A stretch of DNA of 64,000 nucleotides from Paratinospora sagittata (GCA_035771175.1 CM069589.1:22896201-22960200), one strand, 5' to 3'. Shown: positions 1 to 13,380, counted from the first letter of the stretch. The notes: generated from the letters alone by a model not told the origin. Made by a program: numbers and translations.

Positions 1-182
1 CACAAATTGCAGTCGGAATCAAAAAGTTGTGGTTATTTTAAAGTTTCACACCATTCATTCAACTTACTTATCAATTGAATCGGTAAGAAAAAGTCAATTC
101 GTCTTAGAGTTTAATGCTGACTCTGTATGAGTTAATCAAAAGCAGTTGGAAATATTGTTTTTTCATCTTTCCAATGCATGTC

Positions 183-371
183 CAATCACTCAAATCGGAG
201 TCAGGATGAAAACGTTATAGCTATTTGAATGTTTGTTACCCATTAGCCAACATACTTATTAATCTAATCAATAATCAAAATTCAAATAGCCGTAACCATT
301 TCTTTCGAACTATGATTTGAGTTATTAAAAGGTGTTTGAAATATGGTTTCTTCCCCTTTCCAACGCATTTT
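183..371 (+). repeat. Monomer type A (representative)
   Basis: This 189-bp monomer opens with CAATCACTCAAATCGGAGTC and then GTTATRGCTATTTGAATG. It ends in a pyrimidine-rich stretch (TTTCTTCC...TTTCCAACGCATTTT). Across the array two main A subtypes occur. A1 has TTAGCCAAC, TTATTAATCTAATCAATAA, TAGCCGTAACC and CAAAAGGCGTTTG. A2 has TTGGCCAAC, TTATCAATCTAGTCAGTAA, TAGTCGTAACC and CACAAGGCATTTG. These differences usually travel together, so they define two lineages. This copy is A1-like. Confidence 0.9.
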
Positions 372-560
372 CAATCACTCAAACCAGAGTCGGAAATAAA
401 ATGTTACAGCTATTTGAATGTTTTTTATCGATCAATCAACTAACTTATCGAACAAATCGTGAAGAAAAGTTCAAATAGTCGAAACTTTTCATCCCGATTG
501 TGATTTGAGTGATTCAAAAAGAATTGAAAATGTCTTTTCTTCCTATTTCTAACGCATGTT
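372..560 (+). repeat. Monomer type B (representative)
   Basis: This 189-bp monomer opens with CAATCACTCAAACCAGAGTC, followed by AAATAAAATGTTACAGC. It shares the CTATTTGAATG and TTTGAGTGATTC regions with A but has its own middle part (AACAAATCGTGAAGAAAAG). Several B subtypes occur, told apart by the segment after TTTTCATC: CCGACTTTGATTTG, CCGATTGTGATTTG, GCGATTGTGATTTG or CCGACTTTAATTTG. They also differ by CGCAGGTTC, CGCATGTTC or CGCATGGTC at the B/C junction. Confidence 0.9.
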
Positions 561-749
561 CAATCACACAAATTGGAGTCGGAATCAAAAAGTTGTGGTT
601 ATTTTAAAGTTTCACACCATTCATTCAACTTACTTATCAATTGAATCGGTAAGAAAAAGTCAATTCGTCTTAGAGTTTAATACTGACTCTGTTATGAGTT
701 AATTCAAAGCAGTTGGAAATATTGTTTCTTCATCTTTCCAATGCATGTC
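561..749 (+). repeat. Monomer type C (representative)
   Basis: This 189-bp monomer opens with CAATCACACAAATTGGAGTC, followed by AAAAAGTTGTGGTTATTTTA. Its middle (TCACACCATTCATTCAAC, GGTAAGAAAAAGTCAATTCG) is diverged from A and B. The end (TTTCTTCATCTTTCCAATGC) aligns again with the ends of A and B. Subtypes include AATTGAATCGG versus AATTGTATCGG, and GTCAATTCGTCTTAGAG versus GTCAATTAGTCTCTGAG. Confidence 0.9.
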
Positions 750-3700
750 CAATCACTCAAATCGGAGTATGGATGAAAACGTTATGGCTATTTGAATGCT
801 TGTTACCCACTAGCCAACGTACTTATTAACCTAATCAATAATCAAAATTCAAATAGCCGTAACCATTTCCTTCGAACTATGATTTGAGTAATTCAAAAGG
901 CGTTTGAAATATGGTTTCTTCCTCTTTCCAACGCATTTTCAATCACTCAAACCAGAGACGGAAATAAAATGTTACAGCTATTTGAATGTTTTTTACCTCT
1001 CAATCAACTTACTTATCGAACAAATCGTGAAGAAAAGTTCAAATAGCCGTAACTTTTCATCCCGACTTTGATTTGAGTGATTCGTATGGAATTGAAAATG
1101 ACTTTTTTTCCTATTTCTAACGCAGGTTCAATCACACAAATTGTAGTCGGAATCAAAAAGTAGTGGTTATTTTAAAGTTTCACACCATTCATTCAACTTA
1201 CTTATCAATTGAATCGGTAAGAAATAGTCAATTAGTCTCTGAGTTTAAGGCTGACTTTGTTATGAGTTAATCAAAAGCCGTTGGAAATATTGTTTCTTCA
1301 TCTTTCGAATCCATGTCCAATCACTCAAATTAGAGTCAGGATGAAAACGTTATGGCTATTTGAATGTTTGTTACCCGTTGGCCAACGTACTTATTAATCT
1401 AGTCAATAATCAAAATTCAAATAGTCGTAACCATTTCTTTCGAACTATGATTTGAGTTATTCACAAGGCATTTGAAATATCGTTTCTTCCTCATTCCAAC
1501 GCATTTTCAATTACTCAAACCGGAGTCAGAAATAAAATCTTACCGCTATTTGAATGTTTTTTACCGATCAATCAACTTACATATCGAACAAATCGTGAAG
1601 AAAAGTTCAAATAGCCGAAACTTTTCATCCTGATTGTGATTTGAGTGATTCAAAAAGAATTGAAAATGTCTTTTCTTCCTATTTCTAACGCATGTTCAAG
1701 CACACAAATTGGAGTCGGAATCAAAAAGTTGTGGTTATTTTAAAGTTTCACCCCATTCATTCAACTTACTTATCAATTGAATCGGTAAGAAAAAGTCAAT
1801 TCGTCTTAGAGTTTGATGCTGACTCTGTTATGAGTTAATCAAAAGCAGTTGGAAATATTTTTTCTTCATCTTTCCAATGCATGTCCAATCACTTAAATCG
1901 GAGTCAGGATGAAAACGTTAGCCTATTTGAATGCTTGTTACCCACTAGCCAACGTACTTATTAATCTGATCAATAATCAAAATTCAAATAGCCGTAACCA
2001 TTTCTTTCGAACTATGATTTGAGTTATTCACAAGGCATTTGAAATATCGTTTCTTCCTCTTTCCAACGCATTTTCAATCACTCAAGCCGGAGTCGGAAAT
2101 AAAATGTTACCGCTATTTGAATGTTTTTTACCGATCAATCAACTAACTTATCGAACAAATCGTGAAGAAAAGTTCAAATAGCCGAAACTTTTCATCCCGA
2201 TTGTGATTTGAGTGATTCAAAAAAAATTGAAAATGTCTTTTCTTCCTATTTCTAACGCATGTTCAATCACACAAATTGGAGTCGGAATCAAAAAGTTGTG
2301 GATATTTTAAAGTTTCACACCATTCATTCAACTTACTTATCAATTGTATCGGTAAGAAAAAGTCAATTCGTCTTAGAGTTTGATGCTGACTCTGTTATGA
2401 GTTAATCAAAAGCAGTTGGAAATATTATTTTTTCATCTTTCCAATGCATGTCCAATCACTCAAATCGGAGTCAGGATGAAAACGTTATGGCTATTTGAAA
2501 GCTTGTTACCGACTAGCCAACTTACTTATTAATCTAATCAATAATCAAAATTCAAATAGCCGTAACCATTTCTTTCGAACTATGATTTGAGTTATTCAAA
2601 AGGCGTTTGAAATATAGTTTCTTCCTCTTTCCAACGCATTTTCAATCACTCAAACCAGAGTCGGAAATAAAATGTTACAACTATTTGAATATTTTTTACT
2701 TGTCAATCAACTTACTTATCGAACAAATCGTGAAGAAAAGTTCAAATAGCCATAACTTTTCATCCTGACTTTGATTTGAGTGATTCGAAAGGAATTGAAA
2801 ATGTTTTTTTTCCTATTTCTAACGCAGGTTCAATCACACAAATTGGAGTCGGAATCAAAAAGTTGTGGTTATTTTAAAGTTTCACACCATTCATTCAACT
2901 TACTTATCAATTGAATCGGTAAGAAATAGTCAATTAGTCTCTGAGTTTAATGCTGACTTTGTTATGAGTTAATCAAAAGCCGTTGGAAATATTGTTTCTT
3001 CATCTTTCCAATGCATGTCCAATCCCTCAAATCAGAGTAAGGATGAAAACGTTATGGCTATTTGAATGTTTGTTACCCATTAGCCAACGTACTTATTAAT
3101 CTAATCAATAATCAAAATTCAAATAGCCGTAACCATTTCGTTCGAACTATGATTTGAGTTATTCAAAAGGCGTTTGAAATATGGTTTCTTCCCCTTTCCA
3201 ACGCATTTTCAATCACTCAAACCAGTGTCGGAAATAAAATGTTACAGCTATTTGAATATTTTTTACCGATCAATCAACTAACTTACCGAACAAATCGTGA
3301 AGAAAAGTTCAAATAGCCATAACTTTTCATCCCGACTTTGATTTGAGTGAGTCGAAAGGAATTGAAAATGTAGGTTCAATCACACAAATTGGAGTCGGAA
3401 TCAAAAAGCTGTGGTTATTTTAAAGTTTCACACCATTCATTCAACTTACTTATCAATTGAATCGGTAAGAAAAAGTCAATTCGTCTTAGAGTTTAATGCT
3501 GACTCTGTTATGAGTTAATCAAAAGCAGTTGGAAATATTGTTTCTTCCTCTTACCAATGCATGTCCAATCACTCAAATCGGAGTCAGGATGAAAACGTTA
3601 TGGCTATTTGAATGTTTGTTACCCAGTAGCCAACATACTTATTAATCTAATCAATAATCAAAATTCAAATAGCCGTAACCATTTCGTTCGAACTATGATT

Positions 3701-6700
3701 TGAGTTATTCAAAAGGCGTTTGAAATATGGTTTCTTCCTCTTTCCAACGCATTTTCAATCACTCAAACCAGAGTCGAAAATAAAATGTTACAGCTATTTG
3801 AATATTTTTTACCTGTCAATCAACTTACTTATTTAACAAATCGTGAAGAAAAGTTCAAATAACCATAACTTTTCATCCCGACTTTGATTTGAGTGATTCG
3901 AAAAGAATTGAAAATGTCTTTTTTTCCTATTTCTAACGCAGGTTCAATCACACAAATTGGAGTCGGAATCAAAAAGTTGTGGTTATTTTAAAGTGTCACA
4001 CCATTCATTCAACTTACTTATCAATTGAATCAGTAAGAAAAAGTCAATTCGTCTTAGAGTTTAATGCTGACTCTGTTATGAGTTAATCAAAAGCAGTTGG
4101 TAATATTTTTTCTTCATCTTTCCAATGCATGTCCAATCCCTCAAATCAGAGTCAGGATGAAAACGTTATGGCTATTTGAATGTTTGTTACCCGTTAGCCA
4201 ACGTACTTATTAATCTAATCAATAATCAAAATTCAAATAGCCGTAACCATTTCGTTCGAACTATGATTTGAGTTATTCAAAAGGCGTTTGAAATATGGTT
4301 TCTTCCTCTTTCCAACGCATTTTCAATCACTCAAACAGGAGTCGGAAATAAAATGTTACAGCTATTTGAATATTTTTTACCTGTCAATCAACTTACTTAT
4401 CGAACAAATCGTGAAGAAAAGTTCAAATAGCCATAACTTTTCATCCCGACTTTGATTTGAGTGAGTCGAAAGGAATTGAAAATGTCTTTTTTTCCTATTT
4501 CTAACGCAGGTTCAATCACACAAATTGGAGTCGGAATCAAAAAGCTGTGGTTATTTTAAAGTTTCTCACCATTCATTCAACTTACTTATCAATTGAATCG
4601 GTAAGAAAAAGTCAATTCGTCTTAGAGTTTAATGCTGACTCTGTTATGAGTTAATCAAAAGCAGTTGGAAATATTGTTTCTTCATCTTACCAATGCATGT
4701 CCAATCACTCAAATCGGAGTCAGGATGAAAACGTTATGGCTATTTGAATGTTTGTTACCCAGTAGCCAACATACTTATTAATCTAATCAATAATCAAAAT
4801 TCAAATAGCCGTAACCATTTCGTTCGAACTATGATTTGAGTTATTCAAAAGGCGTTTGAAATATGGTTTCTTCCTCTTTCCAACGCATTTTCAATCACTC
4901 AAACCAGAGTCGAAAATAAAATGTTACAGCTATTTGAATATTTTTTACCTGTCAATCAACTTACTTATTTAACAAATCGTGAAGAAAAGTTCAAATAGCC
5001 ATAACTTTTCATCCCGACTTTGATTTGAGTGATTCGAAAGGAATTGAAAATGTCTTTTTTTCCTATTTCTAACGCAGGTTCAATCACACAAATTGGAGTC
5101 GGAATCAAAAAGTTGTGGTTATTTTAAAGTGTCACACCATTCATTCAACTTACTTATCAATTGAATCAGTAAGAAAAAGTCAATTCGTCTTAGAGTTTAA
5201 TGCTGACTCTGTTATGAGTTAATCAAAAGCAGTTGGTAATATTTTTTCTTCATCTTACCAATGCATGTCCAATCACTCAAATCGGAGTCAGGATGAAAAC
5301 GTTATGGCTATTTGAATGTTTGTTACCCGTTGGCCAACGTACTTATCAATCTAGTCAGTAATCAAAATTCAAATAGTCGTAACCATTTCTTTCGAACTAT
5401 GATTTGAGTTATTCACAAGGCATTTGAAATATCATTTCTTCCTCTTTCCAACGCATTTTTAATCACTCAAACAGGAGTCGGAAATAAAATGTTACCGTTA
5501 TTTAAATGTTATTTACCGATCAATCAACTTACTTATCGAACAAAACGTGAAGAAAAGTTCAAATAGCCGTAACTTTTCATCGCGATTGTGATTTGAGTGA
5601 TTTAAAAGGAATTGAAAATGTCTTTTCTTCCTATTTCTAACGCATGTTCAATCACACAAATTGGAGTCGGAATCAAAAAGTTGTGGATATTTTAAAGTTT
5701 CACACCATTCATTCAACTTACTTATCAATTGAATTGGTAAGAAAAAGTCAATTCGTCTTAGAGTTTAATGCTGACTCTGTTATGAGTTAATCAAAAGCAG
5801 TTGGAAATATTGTTTCTTCATCTTTCCAATGCATGTCCAATCACTCAAATCGGAGTCAGGATGAAAACGTTATGGCTATTTGAATGTTTGTTACCCAGTA
5901 GCCAACGTACTTATTAATCTAATCAATAATCAAAATTCAAATAGCCGTAACCATTTCTTTCGAACTATGATTTGAGTTATTAAAAGGCGTTTGAAATATG
6001 GTTTCTTCCCCTTTCCAACGCATTTTCAATCACTCAAACCAGCTATTTGAATGTTTTTTACCGATCAATCAACTAACTTATCGAACAAATCGTGAAGAAA
6101 AGTTCAAATTGCCGAAACTTTTCATCTCGATTGTGATTTGAGTGATTCAAAAAGAATTGAAAATGTCTTTTCTTCCTATTTCTAACGCATGTTCAATCAC
6201 ACAAATTGGAGTCGGAATCAAAAAGTTGTGGTTATTTTAAAGTGTCACACCATTCATTCAACTTACTTATCAATTGAATCAGTAAGAAAAAGTCAATTCG
6301 TCTTAGAGTTTAATGCTGACTCTGTTATGAGTTAATCAAAAGCAGTTGGTAATATTTTTTCTTCATCTTTCCAATGCATGTCCAATCACTCAAATCGGAG
6401 TCAGGATGAAAACGTTATGGCTATTTGAATGTTTGTTACCCGTTGGCCAACGTACTTATCAATCTAGTCAGTAATCAAAATTCAAATAGTCGTAACCATT
6501 TCTTTCGAACTATGATTTGAGTTATTCACAAGGCATTTGAAATATCGTTTCTTCCTCTTTCCAACGCATTTTGAATCACTCAAACAGGAGTCGGAAATAA
6601 AATGTTACCATTATTTAAATGTTATTTACCGATCAATCAACTTACTTATCGAACAAATCGTGAAGAAAAGTTCAAATAGCCATAACTTTTCGTCCCGACT

Positions 6701-6768
6701 TTGATTTGAGTGATTCGAAAGGAATTGAAAATGTCTTTTTTTTCCTATTTCTAACGCAGGTTCAATCA

Positions 6769-9700
6769 CACAAATTGCAGTCGGAATCAAAAAGTTGTGG
6801 TTATTTTAAAGTTTCACACCATTCATTCAACTTACTTATCAATTGAATCGGTAAGAAAAAGTCAATTCGTCTTAGAGTTTAATGCTGACTCTGTATGAGT
6901 TAATCAAAAGCAGTTGGAAATATTGTTTTTTCATCTTTCCAATGCATGTCCAATCACTCAAATCGGAGTCAGGATGAAAACGTTATAGCTATTTGAATGT
7001 TTGTTACCCATTAGCCAACATACTTATTAATCTAATCAATAATCAAAATTCAAATAGCCGTAACCATTTCTTTCGAACTATGATTTGAGTTATTAAAAGG
7101 TGTTTGAAATATGGTTTCTTCCCCTTTCCAACGCATTTTCAATCACTCAAACCAGAGTCGGAAATAAAATGTTACAGCTATTTGAATGTTTTTTATCGAT
7201 CAATCAACTAACTTATCGAACAAATCGTGAAGAAAAGTTCAAATAGTCGAAACTTTTCATCCCGATTGTGATTTGAGTGATTCAAAAAGAATTGAAAATG
7301 TCTTTTCTTCCTATTTCTAACGCATGTTCAATCACACAAATTGGAGTCGGAATCAAAAAGTTGTGGTTATTTTAAAGTTTCACACCATTCATTCAACTTA
7401 CTTATCAATTGAATCGGTAAGAAAAAGTCAATTCGTCTTAGAGTTTAATACTGACTCTGTTATGAGTTAATTCAAAGCAGTTGGAAATATTGTTTCTTCA
7501 TCTTTCCAATGCATGTCCAATCACTGAAATCGGAGTATGGATGAAAACGTTATGGCTATTTGAATGCTTGTTACCCACTAGCCAACGTACTTATTAACCT
7601 AATCAATAATCAAAATTCAAATAGCCGTAACCATTTCCTTCGAACTATGATTTGAGTAATTCAAAAGGCGTTTGAAATATGGTTTCTTCCTCTTTCCAAC
7701 GCATTTTCAATCACTCAAACCAGAGACGGAAATAAAATGTTACAGCTATTTGAATGTTTTTTACCTCTCAATCAACTTACTTATCGAACAAATCGTGAAG
7801 AAAAGTTCAAATAGCCGTAACTTTTCATCCCGACTTTGATTTGAGTGATTCGTATGGAATTGAAAATGACTTTTTTTCCTATTTCTAACGCAGGTTCAAT
7901 CACACAAATTGTAGTCGGAATCAAAAAGTAGTGGTTATTTTAAAGTTTCACACCATTCATTCAACTTACTTATCAATTGAATCGGTAAGAAATAGTCAAT
8001 TAGTCTCTGAGTTTAAGGCTGACTTTGTTATGAGTTAATCAAAAGCCGTTGGAAATATTGTTTCTTCATCTTTCGAATCCATGTCCAATCACTCAAATTA
8101 GAGTCAGGATGAAAACGTTATGGCTATTTGAATGTTTGTTACCCGTTGGCCAACGTACTTATTAATCTAGTCAATAATCAAAATTCAAATAGTCGTAACC
8201 ATTTCTTTCGAACTATGATTTGAGTTATTCACAAGGCATTTGAAATATCGTTTCTTCCTCATTCCAACGCATTTTCAATTACTCAAACCGGAGTCAGAAA
8301 TAAAATCTTACCGCTATTTGAATGTTTTTTACCGATCAATCAACTTACATATCGAACAAATCGTGAAGAAAAGTTCAAATAGCCGAAACTTTTCATCCTG
8401 ATTGTGATTTGAGTGATTCAAAAAGAATTGAAAATGTCTTTTCTTCCTATTTCTAACGCATGTTCAAGCACACAAATTGGAGTCGGAATCAAAAAGTTGT
8501 GGTTATTTTAAAGTTTCACCCCATTCATTCAACTTACTTATCAATTGAATCGGTAAGAAAAAGTCAATTCGTCTTAGAGTTTGATGCTGACTCTGTTATG
8601 AGTTAATCAAAAGCAGTTGGAAATATTTTTTCTTCATCTTTCCAATGCATGTCCAATCACTTAAATCGGAGTCAGGATGAAAACGTTAGCCTATTTGAAT
8701 GCTTGTTACCCACTAGCCAACGTACTTATTAATCTGATCAATAATCAAAATTCAAATAGCCGTAACCATTTCTTTCGAACTATGATTTGAGTTATTCACA
8801 AGGCATTTGAAATATCGTTTCTTCCTCTTTCCAATGCATTTTCAATCACTCAAGCCGGAGTCGGAAATAAAATGTTACCGCTATTTGAATGTTTTTTACC
8901 GATCAATCAACTAACTTATCGAACAAATCGTGAAGAAAAGTTCAAATAGCCGAAACTTTTCATCCCGATTGTGATTTGAGTGATTCAAAAAAAATTGAAA
9001 ATGTCTTTTCTTCCTATTTCTAACGCATGTTCAATCACACAAATTGGAGTCGGAATCAAAAAGTTGTGGATATTTTAAAGTTTCACACCATTCATTCAAC
9101 TTACTTATCAATTGTATCGGTAAGAAAAAGTCAATTCGTCTTAGAGTTTGATGCTGACTCGGTTATGAGTTAATCAAAAGCAGTTGGAAATATTATTTTT
9201 TCATCTTTCCAATGCATGTCCAATCACTCAAATCGGAGTCAGGATGAAAACGTTATGGCTATTTGAAAGCTTGTTACCGACTAGCCAACTTACTTATTAA
9301 TCTAATCAATAATCAAAATTCAAATAGCCGTAACCATTTCTTTCGAACTATGATTTGAGTTATTCAAAAGGCGTTTGAAATATAGTTTCTTCCTCTTTCC
9401 AACGCATTTTCAATCACTCAAACCAGAGTCGGAAATAAAATGTTACAACTATTTGAATATTTTTTACTTGTCAATCAACTTACTTATCGAACAAATCGTG
9501 AAGAAAAGTTCAAATAGCCATAACTTTTCATCCTGACTTTGATTTGAGTGATTCGAAAGGAATTGAAAATGTTTTTTTTCCTATTTCTAACGCAGGTTCA
9601 ATCACACAAATTGGAGTCGGAATCAAAAAGTTGTGGTTATTTTAAAGTTTCACACCATTCATTCAACTTACTTATCAATTGAATCGGTAAGAAATAGTCA

Positions 9701-12700
9701 ATTAGTCTCTGAGTTTAATGCTGACTTTGTTATGAGTTAATCAAAAGCCGTTGGAAATATTGTTTCTTCATCTTTCCAATGCATGTCCAATCCCTCAAAT
9801 CAGAGTAAGGATGAAAACGTTATGGCTATTTGAATGTTTGTTACCCATTAGCCAACGTACTTATTAATCTAATCAATAATCAAAATTCAAATAGCCGTAA
9901 CCATTTCGTTCGAACTATGATTTGAGTTATTCAAAAGGCGTTTGAAATATGGTTTCTTCCCCTTTCCAACGCATTTTCAATAACTCAAACCAGAGTCGGA
10001 AATAAAATGTTACAACTATTTGAATATTTTTTACCGATCAATCAACTAACTTACCGAACAAATCGTGAAGAAAAGTTCAAATAGCCATAACTTTTCATCC
10101 CGACTTTGATTTGAGTGAGTCGAAAGGAATTGAAAATGTAGGTTCAATCACACAAATTGGAGTCGGAATCAAAAAGCTGTGGTTATTTTAAAGTTTCACA
10201 CCATTCATTCAACTTACTTATCAATTGAATCGGTAAGAAAAAGTCAATTCGTCTTAGAGTTTAATGCTGACTCTGTTATGAGTTAATCAAAAGCAGTTGG
10301 AAATATTGTTTCTTCCTCTTACCAATGCATGTCCAATCACTCAAATCGGAGTCAGGATGAAAACGTTATGGCTATTTGAATGTTTGTTACCCAGTAGCCA
10401 ACATACTTATTAATCTAATCAATAATCAAAATTCAAATAGCCGTAACCATTTCGTTCGAACTATGATTTGAGTTATTCAAAAGGCGTTTGAAATATGGTT
10501 TCTTCCTCTTTCCAACGCATTTTCAATCACTCAAACCAGAGTCGAAAATAAAATGTTACAGCTATTTGAATATTTTTTACCTGTCAATCAACTTACTTAT
10601 TTAACAAATCGTGAAGAAAAGTTCAAATAACCATAACTTTTCATCCCGACTTTGATTTGAGTGATTCGAAAAGAATTGAAAATGTCTTTTTTTCCTATTT
10701 CTAACGCAGGTTCAATCACACAAATTGGAGTCGGAATCAAAAAGTTGTGGTTATTTTAAAGTGTCACACCATTCATTCAACTTACTTATCAATTGAATCA
10801 GTAAGAAAAAGTCAATTCGTCTTAGAGTTTAATGCTGACTCTGTTATGAGTTAATCAAAAGCAGTTGGTAATATTTTTTCTTCATCTTTCCAATGCATGT
10901 CCAATCCCTCAAATCAGAGTCAGGATGAAAACGTTATGGCTATTTGAATGTTTGTTACCCGTTAGCCAACGTACTTATTAATCTAATCAATAATCAAAAT
11001 TCAAATAGCCGTAACCATTTCGTTCGAACTATGATTTGAGTTATTCAAAAGGCGTTTGAAATATGGTTTCTTCCTCTTTCCAACGCATTTTCAATCACTC
11101 AAACAGGAGTCGGAAATAAAATGTTACAGCTATTTGAATATTTTTTACCTGTCAATCAACTTACTTATCGAACAAATCGTGAAGAAAAGTTCAAATAGCC
11201 ATAACTTTTCATCCCGACTTTGATTTGAGTGAGTCGAAAGGAATTGAAAATGTCTTTTTTTCCTATTTCTAACGCAGGTTCAATCACACAAATTGGAGTC
11301 GGAATCAAAAAGCTGTGGTTATTTTAAAGTTTCTCACCATTCAATCAACTTACTTATCAATTGAATCGGTAAGAAAAAGTCAATTCGTCTTAGAGTTTAA
11401 TGCTGACTCTGTTATGAGTTAATCAAAAGCAGTTGGAAATATTGTTTCTTCATCTTACCAATGCATGTCCAATCACTCAAATCGGAGTCAGGATGAAAAC
11501 GTTATGGCTATTTGAATGTTTGTTACCCAGTAGCCAACATACTTATTAATCTAATCAATAATCAAAATTCAAATAGCCGTAACCATTTCGTTCGAACTAT
11601 GATTTGAGTTATTCAAAAGGCGTTTGAAATATGGTTTCTTCCTCTTTCCAACGCATTTTCAATCACTCAAACCAGAGTCGAAAATAAAATGTTACAGCTA
11701 TTTGAATATTTTTTACCTGTCAATCAACTTACTTATTTAACAAATCGTGAAGAAAAGTTCAAATAGCCATAACTTTTCATCCCGACTTTGATTTGAGTGA
11801 TTCGAAAGGAATTGAAAATGTCTTTTTTTCCTATTTCTAACGCAGGTTCAATCACACAAATTGGAGTCGGAATCAAAAAGTTGTGGTTATTTTAAAGTGT
11901 CACACCATTCATTCAACTTACTTATCAATTGAATCAGTAAGAAAAAGTCAATTCGTCTTAGAGTTTAATGCTGACTCTGTTATGAGTTAATCAAAAGCAG
12001 TTGGTAATATTTTTTCTTCATCTTACCAATGCATGTCCAATCACTCAAATCGGAGTCAGGATGAAAACGTTATGGCTATTTGAATGTTTGTTACCCGTTG
12101 GCCAACGTACTTATCAATCTAGTCAGTAATCAAAATTCAAACAGTCGTAACCATTTCTTTCGAAATATGATTTGAGTTATTCACAAGGCATTTGAAATAT
12201 CATTTCTTCCTCTTTCCAACGCATTTTGAATCACTCAAACAGGAGTCGGAAATAAAATGTTACCGTTATTTAAATGTTATTTACCGATCAATCAACTTAC
12301 TTATCGAACAAATCGTGAAGAAAAGTTCAAATAGCCGTAACTTTTCATCGCGATTGTGATTTGAGTGATTTAAAAGGAATTGAAAATGTCTTTTCTTCCT
12401 ATTTCTAACGCATGTTCAATCACACAAATTGGAGTCGGAATCAAAAAGTTGTGGATATTTTAAAGTTTCACACCATTCATTCAGCTTACTTATCAATTGA
12501 ATCGGTAAGAAAAAGTCAATTCGTCTTAGAGTTTAATGCTGACTCTGTTATGAGTTAATCAAAAGCAGTTGGAAATATTGTTTCTTCATCTTTCCAATGC
12601 ATGTCCAATCACTCAAATCGGAGTCAGGATGAAAACGTTATGGCTATTTGAATGTTTGTTACCCAGTAGCCAACGTACTTATTAATCTAATCAATAATCA

Positions 12701-13380
12701 AAATTCAAATAGCCGTAACCATTTCTTTCGAACTATGATTTGAGTTATTAAAAGGCGTTTGAAATATGGTTTCTTCCCCTTTCCAACGCATTTTCAATCA
12801 CTCAAACCAGAGTCGAAAATAAAATGTTACAGCTATTTGAATGTTTTTTACCGATCAATCAACTAACTTATCGAACAAATCGTGAAGAAAAGTTCAAATT
12901 GCCGAAACTTTTCATCTCGATTGTGATTTGAGTGATTCAAAAAGAATTGAAAATGTCTTTTCTTCCTATTTCTAACGCATGTTCAATCACACAAATTGGA
13001 GTCGGAATCAAAAAGTTGTGGTTATTTTAAAGTGTCACACCATTCATTCAACTTACTTATCAATTGAATCAGTAAGAAAAAGTCAATTCGTCTTAGAGTT
13101 TAATGCTGACTCTGTTATGAGTTAATCAAAAGCAGTTGGTAATATTTTTTCTTCATCTTTCCAATGCATGTCCAATCTCTCAAATCGGAGTCAGGATGAA
13201 AACGTTATGGCTATTTGAATGTTTGTTACCCGTTGGCCAACGTACTTATCAATCTAGTCAGTAATCAAAATTCAAATAGTCGTAACCATTTCTTTCGAAC
13301 TATGATTTGAGTTATTCACAAGGCATTTGAAATATCGTTTCTTCCTCTTTCCAACGCATTTTGAATCACTCAAACAGGAG
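6769..13380 (+). repeat. Large higher-order block, copy 2
   Basis: This is a near-perfect second copy of 1-6590, adjacent and in the same orientation. By eye I count about 15 substitutions (for example C758/G7526, C2067/T8835, T2393/G9161) plus the 22-bp indel. That corresponds to well over 99 percent identity. Similarity to copy 1 ends near 13380, where copy 2 reads TCAGAAATAAAATGTTACAG and copy 1 reads TCGGAAATAAAATGTTACCA. Confidence 0.93.

Larger units (their letters stand above)
183..749 (+). repeat. Representative 567-bp higher-order unit (monomers A-B-C)
   Basis: This is one complete trimer, defined here as starting at the CAATCACTCAAATCGG box of monomer A. It consists of A (183-371), B (372-560) and C (561-749), each exactly 189 bp in this unit. 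The next trimer starts at 750. The order A-B-C holds in every trimer I inspected, so the trimer and not the monomer is the unit that is homogenised. The start point is a convention. Any rotation is equally valid. Confidence 0.95.
1..6590 (+). repeat. Large higher-order block, copy 1 (about 12 trimers)
   Basis: This stretch is repeated at 6769-13380 at an offset of 6768 bp, rising to 6790 bp after a 22-bp deletion at 6040-6042. Rare variants are shared, for example GACTCTGTATGAG, GAGTATGGATGAAAACG, TTTCGAATCCATG and GAAAACGTTAGCC. A short B/C junction at 3371, lacking about 22 bp, is also shared. The left end is cut by the window. The right end lies near 6590, where copy 2 switches to another B subtype. 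Confidence 0.93.

Noticed and set aside
183..749. CENP-B box (TTCG....A..CGGG pattern)
   Set aside because: TTTCGAACTATGATTTG in monomer A has TTCG but lacks the required CGGG. No monomer I read satisfies the pattern, and plants are not known to use this box in the mammalian way.
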